Both the position numbers and the translations under genes were made by a program. The notes beneath the pieces are model-generated. The model did not search any database. It was not told the DNA's origin and saw only the letters and a list, made by a program, of their open reading frames with translations. A stretch of DNA of 64,000 nt, from positions 362,076 through 426,075 of the forward strand of contig NZ_MDJD01000043.1 in the NCBI RefSeq assembly GCF_001747085.1, in the 5' to 3' direction. Shown here one piece after another: positions 8,740-19,300 of this stretch (position 1 is its first letter; each line of letters starts with the position of its first letter). The stretch is from Flavivirga aquatica. GTDB lineage: Bacteria > Bacteroidota > Bacteroidia > Flavobacteriales > Flavobacteriaceae.

Positions 8740-11712
8740 ATGAATAAAAAAATACAAACTAGATTAAAGAATTCCTATTGTTTTACTTTATTTGTATTTA
8801 TATCTATACAATTTAGTTTTGCTCAATTAGATACAACAGCTCGTGAAAAAATAACGATATTGCAAGGGCTAATTGCAGAGGCAGAACAGGAAAATATAGA
8901 TGTAACTAAAGAAAAAATGTCTGTTAGAGTAGCTGAGGTTTTTCTTGAATTTGCTAATTGGGACGAAAATAATACTTCAATAAATACTGATTTTTTTTCG
9001 AAAGTTTCAGTGTATAAAAATAAGGCGTCAGAAATGGCGGGTCTTCTCCCAGATTTTGAAAGAGACGAAGTTATTTTATTATTAGATGAAGCCATTGCTA
9101 ATATTAAACTATTAAAATCTGGAGAACTAGTTAGAAAAGATATCCCACAAGTAGACTGGTCTAAGGTTTCCATTGTAGATGGAAAATTAAAGCACAATAA
9201 TGATCCTGTTTTTCTTGCAGATTATACTTGGAAACCAAATGTTGATAACCTGAATGAGTATTTTGGTGATTTAGATGGTTTATTTGTAACACCCGGAAAT
9301 GTTATTAATGAAAGTGGAACAATGAGAGGGGCGCTTATTAATAAAATTAATGAATTAAACGCTAATACTACTAGTATTGGAACTGTATTTTTGAATCAAA
9401 GAAATCCACCGGGGTGGGCAAAAAATAAATATGATAATTTTTTAGATGGAGGAACTTTATATACCCACTATGATATAGATCATCCGGGAGCAAGAGAGAT
9501 GCAAAGTTTGCTAATGGCTGGAGTTGCTCCATTGTTAAAAGGTCAAAATTATGCAGGATTAGGTTATATGTTAACCAACGAACCACATTGGAATACCGTT
9601 GCAGGTGCTTGGGAATCTCATGCAGTTTCAAATTATACTAAAGAGAAGTTTAAAACATGGTTAGCTACTAAACATGGTAATATCGCAACCTTAAATAGCC
9701 TATGGAATAAAAGTTTTGCTTCATTTGCAGATATAACTATTACTATTCCCATGCAAGAAAATTTGCGGGGTACACCAATATGGTACGATTGGATGCGTTT
9801 TAATATGGTTCGTGTAACAGAATGGTTTACTTTTTTAAGAGATGAAATACACAAGCATGACCCAAATGCAAATACACATGTTAAAGTAATTCCAGGAATG
9901 TGGACGGGAAGTAAGAGAGACCATGGTTTAGATTTTGAAGCGATTACAAAATTAACAAGTGTTATTGGTAATGATGCTGCAGCACATAACTCTTTAATGT
10001 GGGGGCCTACAGAAGAATGGGAAAGTCGTTATTCATTTTATTGGCGAGAATTATCGTTGTCTTATGATTTTTTTAGATCAGTAAGTCCTAATAAGCCTAA
10101 TTTTAATTCGGAAGGACATTTTTTATCCACAACTAGATTTAGAGATTTATATTTAAAACCTAGTTACGCAAGAGCAGTATATTGGTTGGCATTTTTACAA
10201 GGTTTGGATGCTGTTCAAACTTGGTTATGGGCTAGACAAGAAAATTTAACAATTAAACCTGAAGCAGGTTCTGGTTATGCTGGAGCTTTGGGGCAACAAC
10301 CTAGAATTTTGAATGAGGTGACTTCTACAATGATGGATTTAAATGCTCATAGTAATCATATTTCAGCATTAAAAAATTTAAAACAGTCTATAAGATTATT
10401 TTATTCTGAAACATCGGCTATTAACAAATCAACCTATATGAATGATGTTTTTGAGTTGTATGAATCGCTTTATTTTGAAGGTTCTTCAATTGGTTTTGCT
10501 ACTCAAAATATTTTGAATGAACAAAGTAAAGATTTATGGGAAGTTGTATTAGTTCATAAAACAGAATATGTTACAGAGGCAGAAATAACTGCGCTTCAAT
10601 CTTATTTAGATAATGGAGGAACTGTTATTATTGATGGGGCTAGTTTGTTGAAGAATGAATATGATAAAGATCACACAATTAGCTTAACACAAAGTAATGG
10701 AACCTTAATAACTTCAGGTTCTGTAAGTGATATGTCATCACAGGCATTAAGTATTATAGATTCAAAGAATAAATCGCCATTCATTACTTTAAGCGAAACT
10801 AATGTAGTGGGGCAAAAAGGTTGTCTGTGGAAATCTTATAAAGATAGTACAGGGAAGCATATTATTAGTATTGTTAATATTGGAAAAGGAGAAGCTCAAG
10901 TTGAATTAGGTTTAAAAGGAACAACAGATAATATTGCTTGTTTAAATTTATTAACAGGGCAAAATATGCCTGCTAGTTTTACAATGAAAGCCGAAGATGT
11001 TTTATTACTTGAAGTAAAAAAAGAAGCCGTAGGAGATGATGCAATTTCTATTGAAGTTATAGGTGAAACATGTCCAGATAAAAATAATGGGCAAGTTAAG
11101 GTTTTAGCTAAGGTTTCAGGAAATTTTATAGTAAAATTTAATGGTAACAGTATGAATTTTACAGATGAAGTATTAATAGAGGATATTATTCCAGGGAATT
11201 ATAGCATATGTGTTACCAATACAGATACCAATATTGAACAATGTTATGAGTTTAGTGTTGATGAAGGAGAAGCAATAACAGGGAAAACAAGTGTAAAGCC
11301 AGGTAAAGTATTAATAAATATTTATACAGGAACACCTCCTTATAAAGTTTTGATTAATGGAAATACTGTTATTGAAACCATGTCGTCATCTTTTGATGTT
11401 GCTGTTAAATCTGGTGATGAAGTTCAGGTAAAAACAAAAGCCGACTGTGAGGGTGAATTAAATGAAAGTATAGATGGTGTAGTTAGTTTATACCCTAATC
11501 CTACAAGTGGAGATATAGAGGTAGTATTGCCATTAATAAAAAAGCCAGTAGTTATAGAGGTATATAATTCGTATTCTCAGTTAATAATGTCTGACGAGTA
11601 TTTAGTTAAAAATGGTAGAGTAAAGCTAAATATTAAAGACAAGCCAGAAGGTATATATGTTGTTGTTGTTAGATTGAATGAACCAAAAGTTTTAAAAATA
11701 ATAAAGAAATAA
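8740..11712 (+). CDS. Secreted GH42-like glycoside hydrolase with T9SS sorting domain
   Basis: A 990-aa protein when started at the ATG at 8740, which places a clean signal peptide (CFTLFVFISIQFSFAQ) at the N-terminus. A clan GH-A type (beta/alpha)8 domain spans about residues 150-530. It contains YMLTNEPHWN, with a likely acid/base Glu, and KPNFNSEGHFLS, with a likely nucleophile Glu. A domain resembling the GH42 middle (trimerisation) domain follows (ESLYFEGSSIGFATQNILNE, then LDNGGTVIIDGASLL). Beta-sandwich regions and a type IX secretion C-terminal sorting domain finish the chain (SLYPNPTSGDIEV ... GIYVVVV). It probably acts on beta-linked galactose-type glycans outside the cell. The exact family is uncertain. 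Confidence 0.82.
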   Translation: MNKKIQTRLKNSYCFTLFVFISIQFSFAQLDTTAREKITILQGLIAEAEQENIDVTKEKMSVRVAEVFLEFANWDENNTSINTDFFSKVSVYKNKASEMAGLLPDFERDEVILLLDEAIANIKLLKSGELVRKDIPQVDWSKVSIVDGKLKHNNDPVFLADYTWKPNVDNLNEYFGDLDGLFVTPGNVINESGTMRGALINKINELNANTTSIGTVFLNQRNPPGWAKNKYDNFLDGGTLYTHYDIDHPGAREMQSLLMAGVAPLLKGQNYAGLGYMLTNEPHWNTVAGAWESHAVSNYTKEKFKTWLATKHGNIATLNSLWNKSFASFADITITIPMQENLRGTPIWYDWMRFNMVRVTEWFTFLRDEIHKHDPNANTHVKVIPGMWTGSKRDHGLDFEAITKLTSVIGNDAAAHNSLMWGPTEEWESRYSFYWRELSLSYDFFRSVSPNKPNFNSEGHFLSTTRFRDLYLKPSYARAVYWLAFLQGLDAVQTWLWARQENLTIKPEAGSGYAGALGQQPRILNEVTSTMMDLNAHSNHISALKNLKQSIRLFYSETSAINKSTYMNDVFELYESLYFEGSSIGFATQNILNEQSKDLWEVVLVHKTEYVTEAEITALQSYLDNGGTVIIDGASLLKNEYDKDHTISLTQSNGTLITSGSVSDMSSQALSIIDSKNKSPFITLSETNVVGQKGCLWKSYKDSTGKHIISIVNIGKGEAQVELGLKGTTDNIACLNLLTGQNMPASFTMKAEDVLLLEVKKEAVGDDAISIEVIGETCPDKNNGQVKVLAKVSGNFIVKFNGNSMNFTDEVLIEDIIPGNYSICVTNTDTNIEQCYEFSVDEGEAITGKTSVKPGKVLINIYTGTPPYKVLINGNTVIETMSSSFDVAVKSGDEVQVKTKADCEGELNESIDGVVSLYPNPTSGDIEVVLPLIKKPVVIEVYNSYSQLIMSDEYLVKNGRVKLNIKDKPEGIYVVVVRLNEPKVLKIIKK

Positions 11713-11713
11713 G

Positions 11714-12400
11714 ATGACTAAAATATTAATATTTATAGGGTTGGGTTTACTGTTATTTTCCTGTGGAGGAGGAGATAGTAGTGAAGGCACAAAGAATAAT
11801 GTGCCTTCAAGTCCAGCTTTAATGGATCCTACCAATAATTTATTGTGTATAGATAATGATTTAACATTTACTTGGGGAGCATCAGCCGACCAAGATGGAG
11901 ATGCTATTAAGTATTTGTTAGAAATAGCGACAGATAATCAATTTGCAGAAATAGCCCATAGTTTTGGTGATTTAAATGCTACAACGAAAGCTGTTCTTTT
12001 AGAAAAAGGTAAAGCTTTTTATTGGAGAGTTAAAGCTAAAGATAAAGAAGGGGAGAGCGATTATTCGAATGTTTATCAGTTGTATACAGAAGGAGAAGGA
12101 GAGGTTAATCATTTACCATTCTCTCCAACTTTAGTGACTCCTGTAAATGATGAAAATGTTTCGAATACATCAGTAGTATTAGCATGGGGAGCAAGAGATG
12201 TTGATACGGATGATGTCTTAACGTACGATGTTTATTTAGATTCTAATGCTTCTCCAACTACACAGTTGTTAATTAATCATTCAAGTAAAAATTATACAGT
12301 ATCTTTAGTTGCAGGAACAACTTATTATTGGAAAGTTATTGTTAAAGACGATAAAGGAGGTAAAACTATTGGTCAAGTTTGGAGTTTTAGTGTTAATTAA
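11714..12400 (+). CDS. Lipoprotein with two FnIII-like domains
   Basis: A 228-aa protein starting one base after the hydrolase stop, so the two are one transcription unit. The signal peptide ends in a lipobox (LLLFSC) followed by a Gly/Asp/Ser linker, so it is probably an outer-membrane lipoprotein. Two similar beta-sandwich repeats follow, at about residues 36-125 and 135-228. Each has a W in the strand pattern (LTFTWGASADQDGD, VLAWGARDVDTDD) and a terminal FYWRVKAKDKEG or TYYWKVIVKDDKGG. This matches fibronectin type III-like domains in polysaccharide-utilisation proteins. A glycan-binding partner of the hydrolase is likely but not shown. Confidence 0.8.
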   Translation: MTKILIFIGLGLLLFSCGGGDSSEGTKNNVPSSPALMDPTNNLLCIDNDLTFTWGASADQDGDAIKYLLEIATDNQFAEIAHSFGDLNATTKAVLLEKGKAFYWRVKAKDKEGESDYSNVYQLYTEGEGEVNHLPFSPTLVTPVNDENVSNTSVVLAWGARDVDTDDVLTYDVYLDSNASPTTQLLINHSSKNYTVSLVAGTTYYWKVIVKDDKGGKTIGQVWSFSVN

Positions 12401-12496
12401 CTTTACTTTCAATTTAGTTTAATGAAAAAAAATGCCCTCTTTTAGTGAGTCTACTGAAAAAGTAAGTCTTTTTTCAAAAAGAGAGTTTCATATAAG

Positions 12497-12532
12497 AGAT
12501 TTCACGAGCTAATTTTGTGAAATCTTTTTTTT
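12497..12532 (+). terminator. Intrinsic terminator inside IS copy 1, left end
   Basis: AGATTTCAC at 12497-12505 pairs perfectly with GTGAAATCT at 12517-12525, followed by a run of T on the plus strand. It would stop rightward transcription entering the IS from the upstream lipoprotein gene and so prevent antisense reading of the transposase. The same hairpin is conserved in copy 2 at 23940-23968. Confidence 0.65.
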
Positions 12533-12584
12533 GTTTATAGGTTCTCAAAGTTGTTTGGACTCTCTTAAAAAGGCTTATTTTAGT

Positions 12585-14081
12585 TTAAATGGTATTATAA
12601 TCAAAACGGTATTGTTTTGTCTCATTTTGGACTAGTTTAATTTTAAAATTCTTTTCAAATTCACAGTAAAATATGGTTAAAGCACTTTGCATATTTACTA
12701 TACCATAAGCTATAGCTTTTCCATAACCATGAACGTTTTTTAATTCTCCGTTTTTGGCTTCGATTTTATAACGCTGTTTGTATTTCTCTTTAAAACAATC
12801 AGAAGTTTCAAACTCCATCTGTTCTTTATGGATGTCTGACTTTAAAGTAATGGAGTACGATTTTATTTTTGCTCCTTCTTTATAACACCCCTCTTTTAAA
12901 GGACAGCTTTTGCATTTCTCAACATCAAAATAATAAGTGATTACTTGATTTTTAACAACATTATTTTTGCCTTGTTTCGCTTTTCTTATAGCTAAATGAC
13001 CTGCTGGACAGACAAACATATCTGCATCTTTATTATAATCAAATTCGTTTTCTTTTTTTCTAAACCCTTGGCTGATAGCTGGATTTAATCTAGCTACAAT
13101 CTTTATATCTTTTTCTTGGGCTAATTCTAAATTCTTTTTGCCAGAATAAGCGGCATCTCCTATAACAGTATCCACATCAATCCCATGTTGTTCACTTTGT
13201 GTTATTAATTCTGGTAAAATAGGACCATCTCCTTTTTCTCCTGAAGTAACAACTGCTCCTGTGATAATTCTCTCTTCAGTCATTGCCAAATGAGTTTTGT
13301 AACCAAAAAAAGAACTATCCTCTGATTTGTGACCAATTTTAGCATCCCTGTCTTTTGATATTATTTCTTGAGTAGTCTGTTCAACATCATCAACGGATTC
13401 TTTAAGTAAATTCAATTTTTATTTGATAGTAGGTACTTCACTAAGCGTGGGAGTATCTTCTAGTAAGGTTTCTAATTCTTTACAATAAGCCAATTCTTTT
13501 TCTAAATCATTAGTCTGATTTTTGATAGGCATTTTACCAACCCAATATTCTTGATAGTTGTAAATTGATTTGCGTAGTTGTTTGGAACGCTCTCTTAAAA
13601 CATCTATAGCTGAAATAGGGTTTGATTTTGATAAGCTATGAGTAGCATCTACAATAATTGATTTTGATGTAATAATACCTTTTTCAATAGCAATACTTAC
13701 CGTTTTGTTGATAAGCATATCTAATAAATTAGTATCCTTCAAACGTTGTCTGCGAAATTTTGTTAAGGTACTTGGGGCAATAACATCTTCTTCTGGTAAC
13801 ATTTCTAAAAAGTATTTGAAGGACATGTCATAGCGTGAACGCTCAACTACATCTACATCTGAAATGGTATAAATTACTTTTAGCAGAAGATATTTGAATA
13901 GTCTTATGGGACTTTCTGCTTTTCTGCCTTGAGTTTGAGAATATTTTGATTGAAGTTCTTCATAGATGAAATTAAAATCTATTAAATCATTGATACGCCT
14001 TAACAAATTAGTGTTAGGAACAATTAAATCATATAAAGAACTGTACTCGCTTAACCGAAGAGATTCCTGTTGAACTATCAT
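12585..14081 (-). pseudogene. IS1182-family transposase, split by an in-frame stop
   Basis: The N-terminal part starts at the ATG at 14081 (MIVQQESLRLSEY). It ends at a TAA at 13421-13419, after SEVPTIK. The C-terminal part continues in the same frame two codons later (NLLKESVDDVEQTTQ) and ends at 12585. Without the stop the product would be about 500 aa, a normal IS1182 length. The DDE catalytic residues are all recognisable: the first Asp in SIIVDATH, the second in VIGDAAYSGK, and the Glu in RYKIEAKNGELK. A zinc-ribbon-like Cys cluster (CKSCPLKEGC) is also present. A single nonsense change is the simplest reading, so this copy is probably inactive. Confidence 0.88.
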
Positions 14082-14094
14082 GAATACAAAATAC

Positions 14095-14125
14095 AAAAAA
14101 CGGCAAGTATCTAAAATACTTACCG
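14095..14125 (-). terminator. Insulating terminator at the transposase 5' side
   Basis: CGGcAAGTAT at 14101-14110 pairs with ATACTTaCCG at 14116-14125. On the minus strand the stem is followed by six T, 14 bases before the transposase ATG. It would stop transcription entering from the neighbouring leftward gene before it reaches the transposase, a known way for insertion sequences to limit their own expression. It is identical in copy 2 near 24497-24525. Confidence 0.65.
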
Positions 14126-14155
14126 CTTTTATTTAAGTTCGTGACTTTTTCAGTA

Positions 14156-14182
14156 GCCTCGAAATTTCGAGGCATTTTTTTT
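14156..14182. terminator. Terminator of the DUF2911 gene, invaded by the IS
   Basis: GCCTCGAAATTTCGAGGC at 14156-14173 is a perfect palindrome with an A-run and a T-run on its outer side. Five of its bases (GCCTC) are also the IS terminal bases, so the IS end rebuilds the stem. It lies 22 bases downstream of the DUF2911 stop on the minus strand. Confidence 0.6.
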
Positions 14183-14203
14183 AGGATGGGGTAATTAAAG
14201 ACA

Positions 14204-14749
14204 TTACTTTGTGAAAGGAACAGCAATTCTTGTTGTTCCCCAGCCCAAATGCATATGTACACCGTTATTAGCTTTTTTAAAAGCAATAGAAAAAGCTTCT
14301 AAGGAATCATTTCCAGAAGTTACAGGAACAGATAAGCGAGCTACATCATTAGCTTTTTCATAAAAATAAGAACCCCAGACATTGAGGTCTTTACTAATAA
14401 TAGCAGTCCATTCTTTTTTACCTGGTATAACATAAAAGGTGTAAGTTCCTGCTTTTACAGTAGTGCTTCCTAATTTCATATCTTTGTAAAGTGTTAATTC
14501 TGCAGCTTCGTTTGCTCCCGTTCTCCATACTTTACCTTCAGGTGCTAGATTGCTTAGTTTTCTATCTTTTAGTAGAGGTCTACTATAAATTATTTTTATT
14601 AGTTTATTAGAATTTTTGTAGTCTGCAGGGAAGGTAGCAGCATCCATAGGGCTCTTATCTAGTTTACTAAATTTTTGCGCATTTAAATTTGTTGTTAATA
14701 GCATAACAAATGCAAAAGCAATAGACGAAATTAATGTTGATTTTTTCAT
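14204..14749 (-). CDS. DUF2911 family secreted protein
   Basis: A 181-aa protein with a signal peptide (ISSIAFAFVMLLTTNLNAQ). The mature domain matches DUF2911: sPMD near the start of the domain, YSRPLLKDRKLSNLAPEGKVWRTGANEA, KDMKLGSTTVKAGTYTFYVIPGKKEWTAIIS, and a C-terminal WGTTRIAVPF. The family is common in Bacteroidota and has no established function. It is monocistronic here; its terminator carries the IS1182 element. Confidence 0.88.
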   Translation of the reverse strand: MKKSTLISSIAFAFVMLLTTNLNAQKFSKLDKSPMDAATFPADYKNSNKLIKIIYSRPLLKDRKLSNLAPEGKVWRTGANEAAELTLYKDMKLGSTTVKAGTYTFYVIPGKKEWTAIISKDLNVWGSYFYEKANDVARLSVPVTSGNDSLEAFSIAFKKANNGVHMHLGWGTTRIAVPFTK

Positions 14750-15136
14750 AATGAGTTTTGATTTTTTTAACAGTCTTAAAGTTAAATGTAAATTGTCTTA
14801 ATGTTATTATAAAAGACGAGTGGGACTGTTAAAGTTTACATTTTTAAGTCGCTTTATGATAATTTATTAACGTATAAGGGTTTATAAACTTATATTTTGT
14901 TGTTTTTTACTATTAAAAATCATCTAATGACTAATCAAACTCAGGTTACAATAACCAAACAATTCTAATCTGTCAAGGGGAGATTTGATGATCTTGAAAT
15001 AGATGTATCGTTATTTGTTCAATAAATTCAGTTTTCTAATTTTTTGAATTTGTTTATATTATTGAAACAAAACGTACCTAGGAGAAACAAGTCTATTTAA
15101 TCTCAATATATTATAGACCTAATCTCTACTCGTAAT
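14750..15136. other. Intergenic region
   Basis: About 390 AT-rich bases between the DUF2911 gene and a 74-aa ORF. It should hold the leftward DUF2911 promoter. I see no gene, strong hairpin or RNA feature. Confidence 0.35.
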
Positions 15137-15361
15137 TTAATCTATAAACTCGTAGTCAATACTTAGTTTTCTCAAAGTTCTTAAAGCTGAACCAGAGTTT
15201 TTATTATCTACCTCAATGTTTATAGGATCTCCTTCTAAAAGGATATCTGTAAGTTCCTTCGATAAGGATTCGTTAATGCTAGATGAAATCTCTGCAATAC
15301 ATTTGGCTATTACTCTTTTATCTGGTCTCTGAGCATCGCAAGACAATAAGTTTATTTTCAT
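15137..15361 (-). CDS. Small hypothetical protein, 74 aa
   Basis: The frame MKINLLSCDAQRPDKRVIAK and onward has a soluble, helix-rich composition without an export signal. The ending SALRTLRKLSIDYEFID faintly recalls the last strand of ribosomal L7/L12 C-terminal-like domains, but the match is too short to name it. The neighbours give no context. It is probably a real gene because of its sequence complexity and normal start. Confidence 0.5.
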   Translation of the reverse strand: MKINLLSCDAQRPDKRVIAKCIAEISSSINESLSKELTDILLEGDPINIEVDNKNSGSALRTLRKLSIDYEFID

Positions 15362-15551
15362 AGTAATTTAGTTTGTTAGAGTTGAAAAGTCTAGGTTGTA
15401 TTTAGATCATGGTTTGTTTTAATGATATTATGTCTGGTTGCATTAGCAATAACTAAGTTATCAAAAGAAAACGAATCAGAGGGGAATCCGTAGAATTTTC
15501 CGATTACAGACAAGCTAGTAATTGATTATAATGTTATTAGGAGCTTGCTTA

Positions 15552-16089
15552 TTATTTTAGTTTTTTAATAAGATAATCTATCTCATTTTTTTGATTTTTA
15601 CTCATTTTAAATAAAATCAATGAAGAAATAATAGTTAAAATACCCAGTCCGATTGAAACTAATTTTTCTCCTTCAAAAACACTACTTTTCAAGGCTATAA
15701 TTGAGGTCCATATTACTGAGATTCCTAAAAAAAAGGATAGTTGGAATACAGGCCGTGAAAAACTCATATTGGTTTCTCATTGCTTCATATCGTTTAGAAA
15801 TAAATTCATTTTCTAAACCAGCTACAAATAAAAAATCATCAATATCATTAAATAGTTTTTTCGATTTGAATATTAAGGTGTTACTAAGATATATTGCAAT
15901 GGCACCAAGACAATATGAAAAAACAAGAGTTGGAATTGCTATAACTATTCCCCAAGTTGAGGATTTTGATAACTCTTCAACGAAAGGATAAATGTTATAA
16001 AATTCACATGTAAATATAAAAATCGATGCAAACCATATAGTTCCTATGGCTAACTTTAAAGTAAATATGTCTAAGCTAAATTTTTCCAT
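15552..16089 (-). pseudogene. Small membrane protein, frameshifted at a T8 run
   Basis: Two overlapping frames make one sensible protein. Frame one starts at 16089 (MEKFSLDIFTLKLAIGTIWF) and is hydrophobic up to CIPTILFF. Frame two continues with LGISVIWTSIIAL to a Lys-rich end at 15552. The switch falls on a run of eight T (minus strand) near 15725-15732. Removing one T gives a continuous 178-aa protein with about four membrane helices. A sequencing or assembly error, a true frameshift mutation and transcriptional slippage are all possible. I do not recognise the family. Confidence 0.55.
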
Positions 16090-16232
16090 GCTTTTAAAAT
16101 GTTACTGTTAAGTTGTATTTAGTACTTTATATCATAACTTTTATTATTCACATTCCGTAAATAAAGTTATCATGTAGTAATTATCTTATATCGTTATCCC
16201 GTAAATATAATTAATTCCTTCACTAAAACAGA

Positions 16233-16264
16233 AAACCCCGATAGTAAACTATCGAGGTTTTTTT
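16233..16264. terminator. Bidirectional intrinsic terminator after gatB-aspS
   Basis: CCCCGATAGT and ACTATCGAGG form a stem of about ten pairs with a two-base loop. It is flanked by an A-run on the left and a T-run on the right, so it can work in both directions. It ends the leftward gatC-gatA-gatB::aspS operon, 55 bases after the stop. Confidence 0.75.
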
Positions 16265-16318
16265 GATGATTTTATTTTGTAATTATATCAGCTAAAAAGA
16301 AGCGTCATGTAAAATAAT

Positions 16319-19300
16319 CTACTTTTTAATCACTCTAACATTCATTTCTTCAACTTTTTTATCAGATAACGGAGAAGGAGAGCCAAATAATAAATCTTCA
16401 CTAGTTCCTGTTTTAGGAAATGCCATAACTTCTCTAATAGAAGCTTTTTTCTCTAAAATCATCATTAAACGGTCTACACCCCAAGCAATCCCGCCGTGAG
16501 GAGGTGCGCCATAATGGAATGCTTCATACATGGTTCCAACACTTTTTAACATCTCTGCTTTGTTGTAACCCATGTTTTTATAAGTTGCTTCTAGAATTTC
16601 AGGTTTGTGTGCACGTACAGAACCGCCTCCAATTTCGTAACCGTTTAAGATTAAATCGTATTGTTGCGCGATTATAGAACCTATTTCATCTTCTTTACCA
16701 TTCATATGTTTATCAATATCATAAGTGGCAGGCATAGAAAATGGGTTGTGCGTAAACGTCCAACGGCCTTCATCTGTTTTTTCAAACATCGGAAAATCTA
16801 CAACCCATGCAGGTCTTAACTCTTTTGGATTAATTAAACGTAGCATCGCACCTAATTCTTGACGTACTGCATCTAAAGCTTTATTAGCGGTTTCATAATC
16901 GGCAGCAGAAAAGAATACAATATCACCAACTTGGGCATTTGTAGCTTCTATAATTCCAGCAGCAATCTCTTCACCTAAGAATTTAATGATTGGCGATTGT
17001 AAATCGTTTTCATTAACAATAATATATGCTAAACCACCTAAACCGTGTTGTTGTGCTGTTGCAGTAAGTTTTTCAATCTGCCCTTTAGATAAACGTTTTT
17101 TACCTTGCTCTTCTTTGGATACTTTGATGCATTTTACAATTCCTCCATCTTCAATAGGTTTACTAAATACTTGGAAGGTGGTTTCTTTTACAATTTCTGT
17201 AATGTCTTGCATTTGCAATCCGAAACGTAAATCTGGTCTATCACAACCATATTTATCCATTGCATCTTTATAGGTAATCACTTCAAACGGATGTAAAATC
17301 CATTTTTTACCATATATTTTCTTAACAATACTATTGAACATGGAGGTGTTCAAATCTATAATTTGTTGCATACTTGCGTACGCCATTTCAATATCTAATT
17401 GTGTAAATTCTGGTTGGCGATCGCCACGAGAATCTTCATCTCTAAAACAACGAGCTATTTGGAAATATTTCTCATATCCAGATACCATCAAAATTTGTTT
17501 GAATTGTTGAGGTGCTTGTGGTAATGTATAGAACGATCCTGCTTTTTTACGCGTAGGCACAATAAATTCTCTAGCACCTTCATCGGTACCAGCAGTTAAT
17601 ATTGGTGTTTCTACTTCAAGAAATTCTTGTTCGTCTAAAATGTCACGCATCAATTTAATCACTTTGTGGCGATTAATCATGGCACGACGCACATCGTCAT
17701 TTCTATGATCTAAATATTTATATTGAAAACGTACAGATTCATTTGTTTTTGTTGCTCTTTTAATTTCGAAAGGCAATGTTTTAGATAGGTTTAGTATATC
17801 TAAATCAGACGTTTCTAACTCTATAGTTCCAGCTCTAAGAGACGTGTTATAATCATCTTCTTTACGTTGAACAACTGTTCCCGTAACTGTGATTACAGAT
17901 TCTGGTTTTAATTTAACAAGATCATCTAGATTAGCAAAAGATTCTCTGCTCAAACGAACTTGGAAAATTTCGTTACTAGAATCACGTAAATCGATAAATA
18001 TCAATTCACCATGATCACGCACGCTAGATACCCAACCAGCAAGTGTTACGGTTTCTGAAATTGAGCTTTCCGATAAATCGGATATTTTATGTGTTCTATA
18101 TTCTTCTTTAATAATTAAAGGAATCTCAGGAAGTATTTCTTCTGTGTTGGTTGTTGGTTGTTGGTTATTGGTTGTTGGTTTTTTTGCACTTTTATCTTCC
18201 GGTTTCTGACTTCCAGCTTCACCAGAAAGCGCATCCAAAATACCTTGGCGAATTACTTTTCCTGAAGCGCCTTTTCCAATAATAGCAATTACTTTTCCAA
18301 CAAGAATACCTGCTTTTCCCTGGTTACCCGCTTTAATATCATTGGCAACCGCTTCATTCTCAGAAATTACTTTTTTAATAGCATCTTCAATTTGAGATTC
18401 AGAAATAGTGTTGTCTTCAAAGTACTTATTATAATCAAAACTTCTATCTTTTAAATACCTTGTAATGGCATTTTGAACTAAAACAGATGTTATTTTTTCA
18501 TCTTTAAAAAGTTGGAAGATTTCAATAAGGTGTTCAATTCTATGTATTTCAGCATAATCATCAGCACCAATATTGTTTACCAACGTTTTGGCAACAAAAG
18601 ACGGATCTTTTATAACATTATTAATAGCAACAAAAGTCTCCGAGCGTAAAGAATCGGCAGTAAAGAATTTAGCATCTTGAGGTAAAACACCACCTTTAAT
18701 TAAAATGGATTCTACTGCGTATGGCAGTGTGCTTAAATCTACGTCAATAGATTCAACAACGTCTTTTATGTTTACAAACGGTAAGTCTGGCTCAGAAATA
18801 AAACGGTAATCCGCTTCAAATTCCTTTTTACGCATAGTTTTGGTTTGCTTCAATTCAGCATCCCATAACACCGTGGTTTGTTCTGGTCTAAATTCTTTAT
18901 GCTCTAAAAAGTAGTTTAATTGTTTTTCAATTTCTTCTTTTAAAGCATCTACCATAAACTTAAAGGAGTTTAAGTTTTTTATTTCGGTACGCGGATTTAA
19001 TGCGTAAGTATGTTTTTTACGAAGCGATACCGAGACATCCGATTTAAACTCACCCTTTTCAAGGTTAGCTTCAGATATTTTTAAATTCTGAACAATACGT
19101 TGTATGTATTGAGCATACGTTGAAGCATCTTCAATATGACGAATACAAGGTTCGGTTACTATTTCAATTAAAGGAACACCTGCTTTATTAAAATCGACTA
19201 AAGAGGTTTTCTTTTCGTGCATCAATTTAGCTGCGTCTTCCTCTATATGTACTTGTGTTAAGTTTACAGTAAACTGCGAACCATCATTACGATAACAAGA

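Larger units (their letters stand above)
12447..14160 (-). mobile_element. IS1182-family insertion sequence, copy 1 (1714 bp)
   Basis: The ends are imperfect inverted repeats. The left end is GAGTCTACTGAAAAAGT, and the right end read on the minus strand is GAGGCTACTGAAAAAGT. Inside is one leftward transposase gene split by a stop. Both flanks are arms of intrinsic terminators (left AAAATGCCCTC; right GAAATTTCGAGGC plus a T-run), but the flanks do not share a target duplication. Copy 2 of the element at 23890-24558 has the same ends with a clean 9-bp duplication. The mismatch here suggests that an IS-mediated rearrangement joined two different insertion sites. Confidence 0.85.

Noticed and set aside
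14029..14286. 85-aa leftward ORF spanning the IS end and the DUF2911 3' end
   Set aside because: It crosses two unrelated features in a shifted frame and is a shadow.
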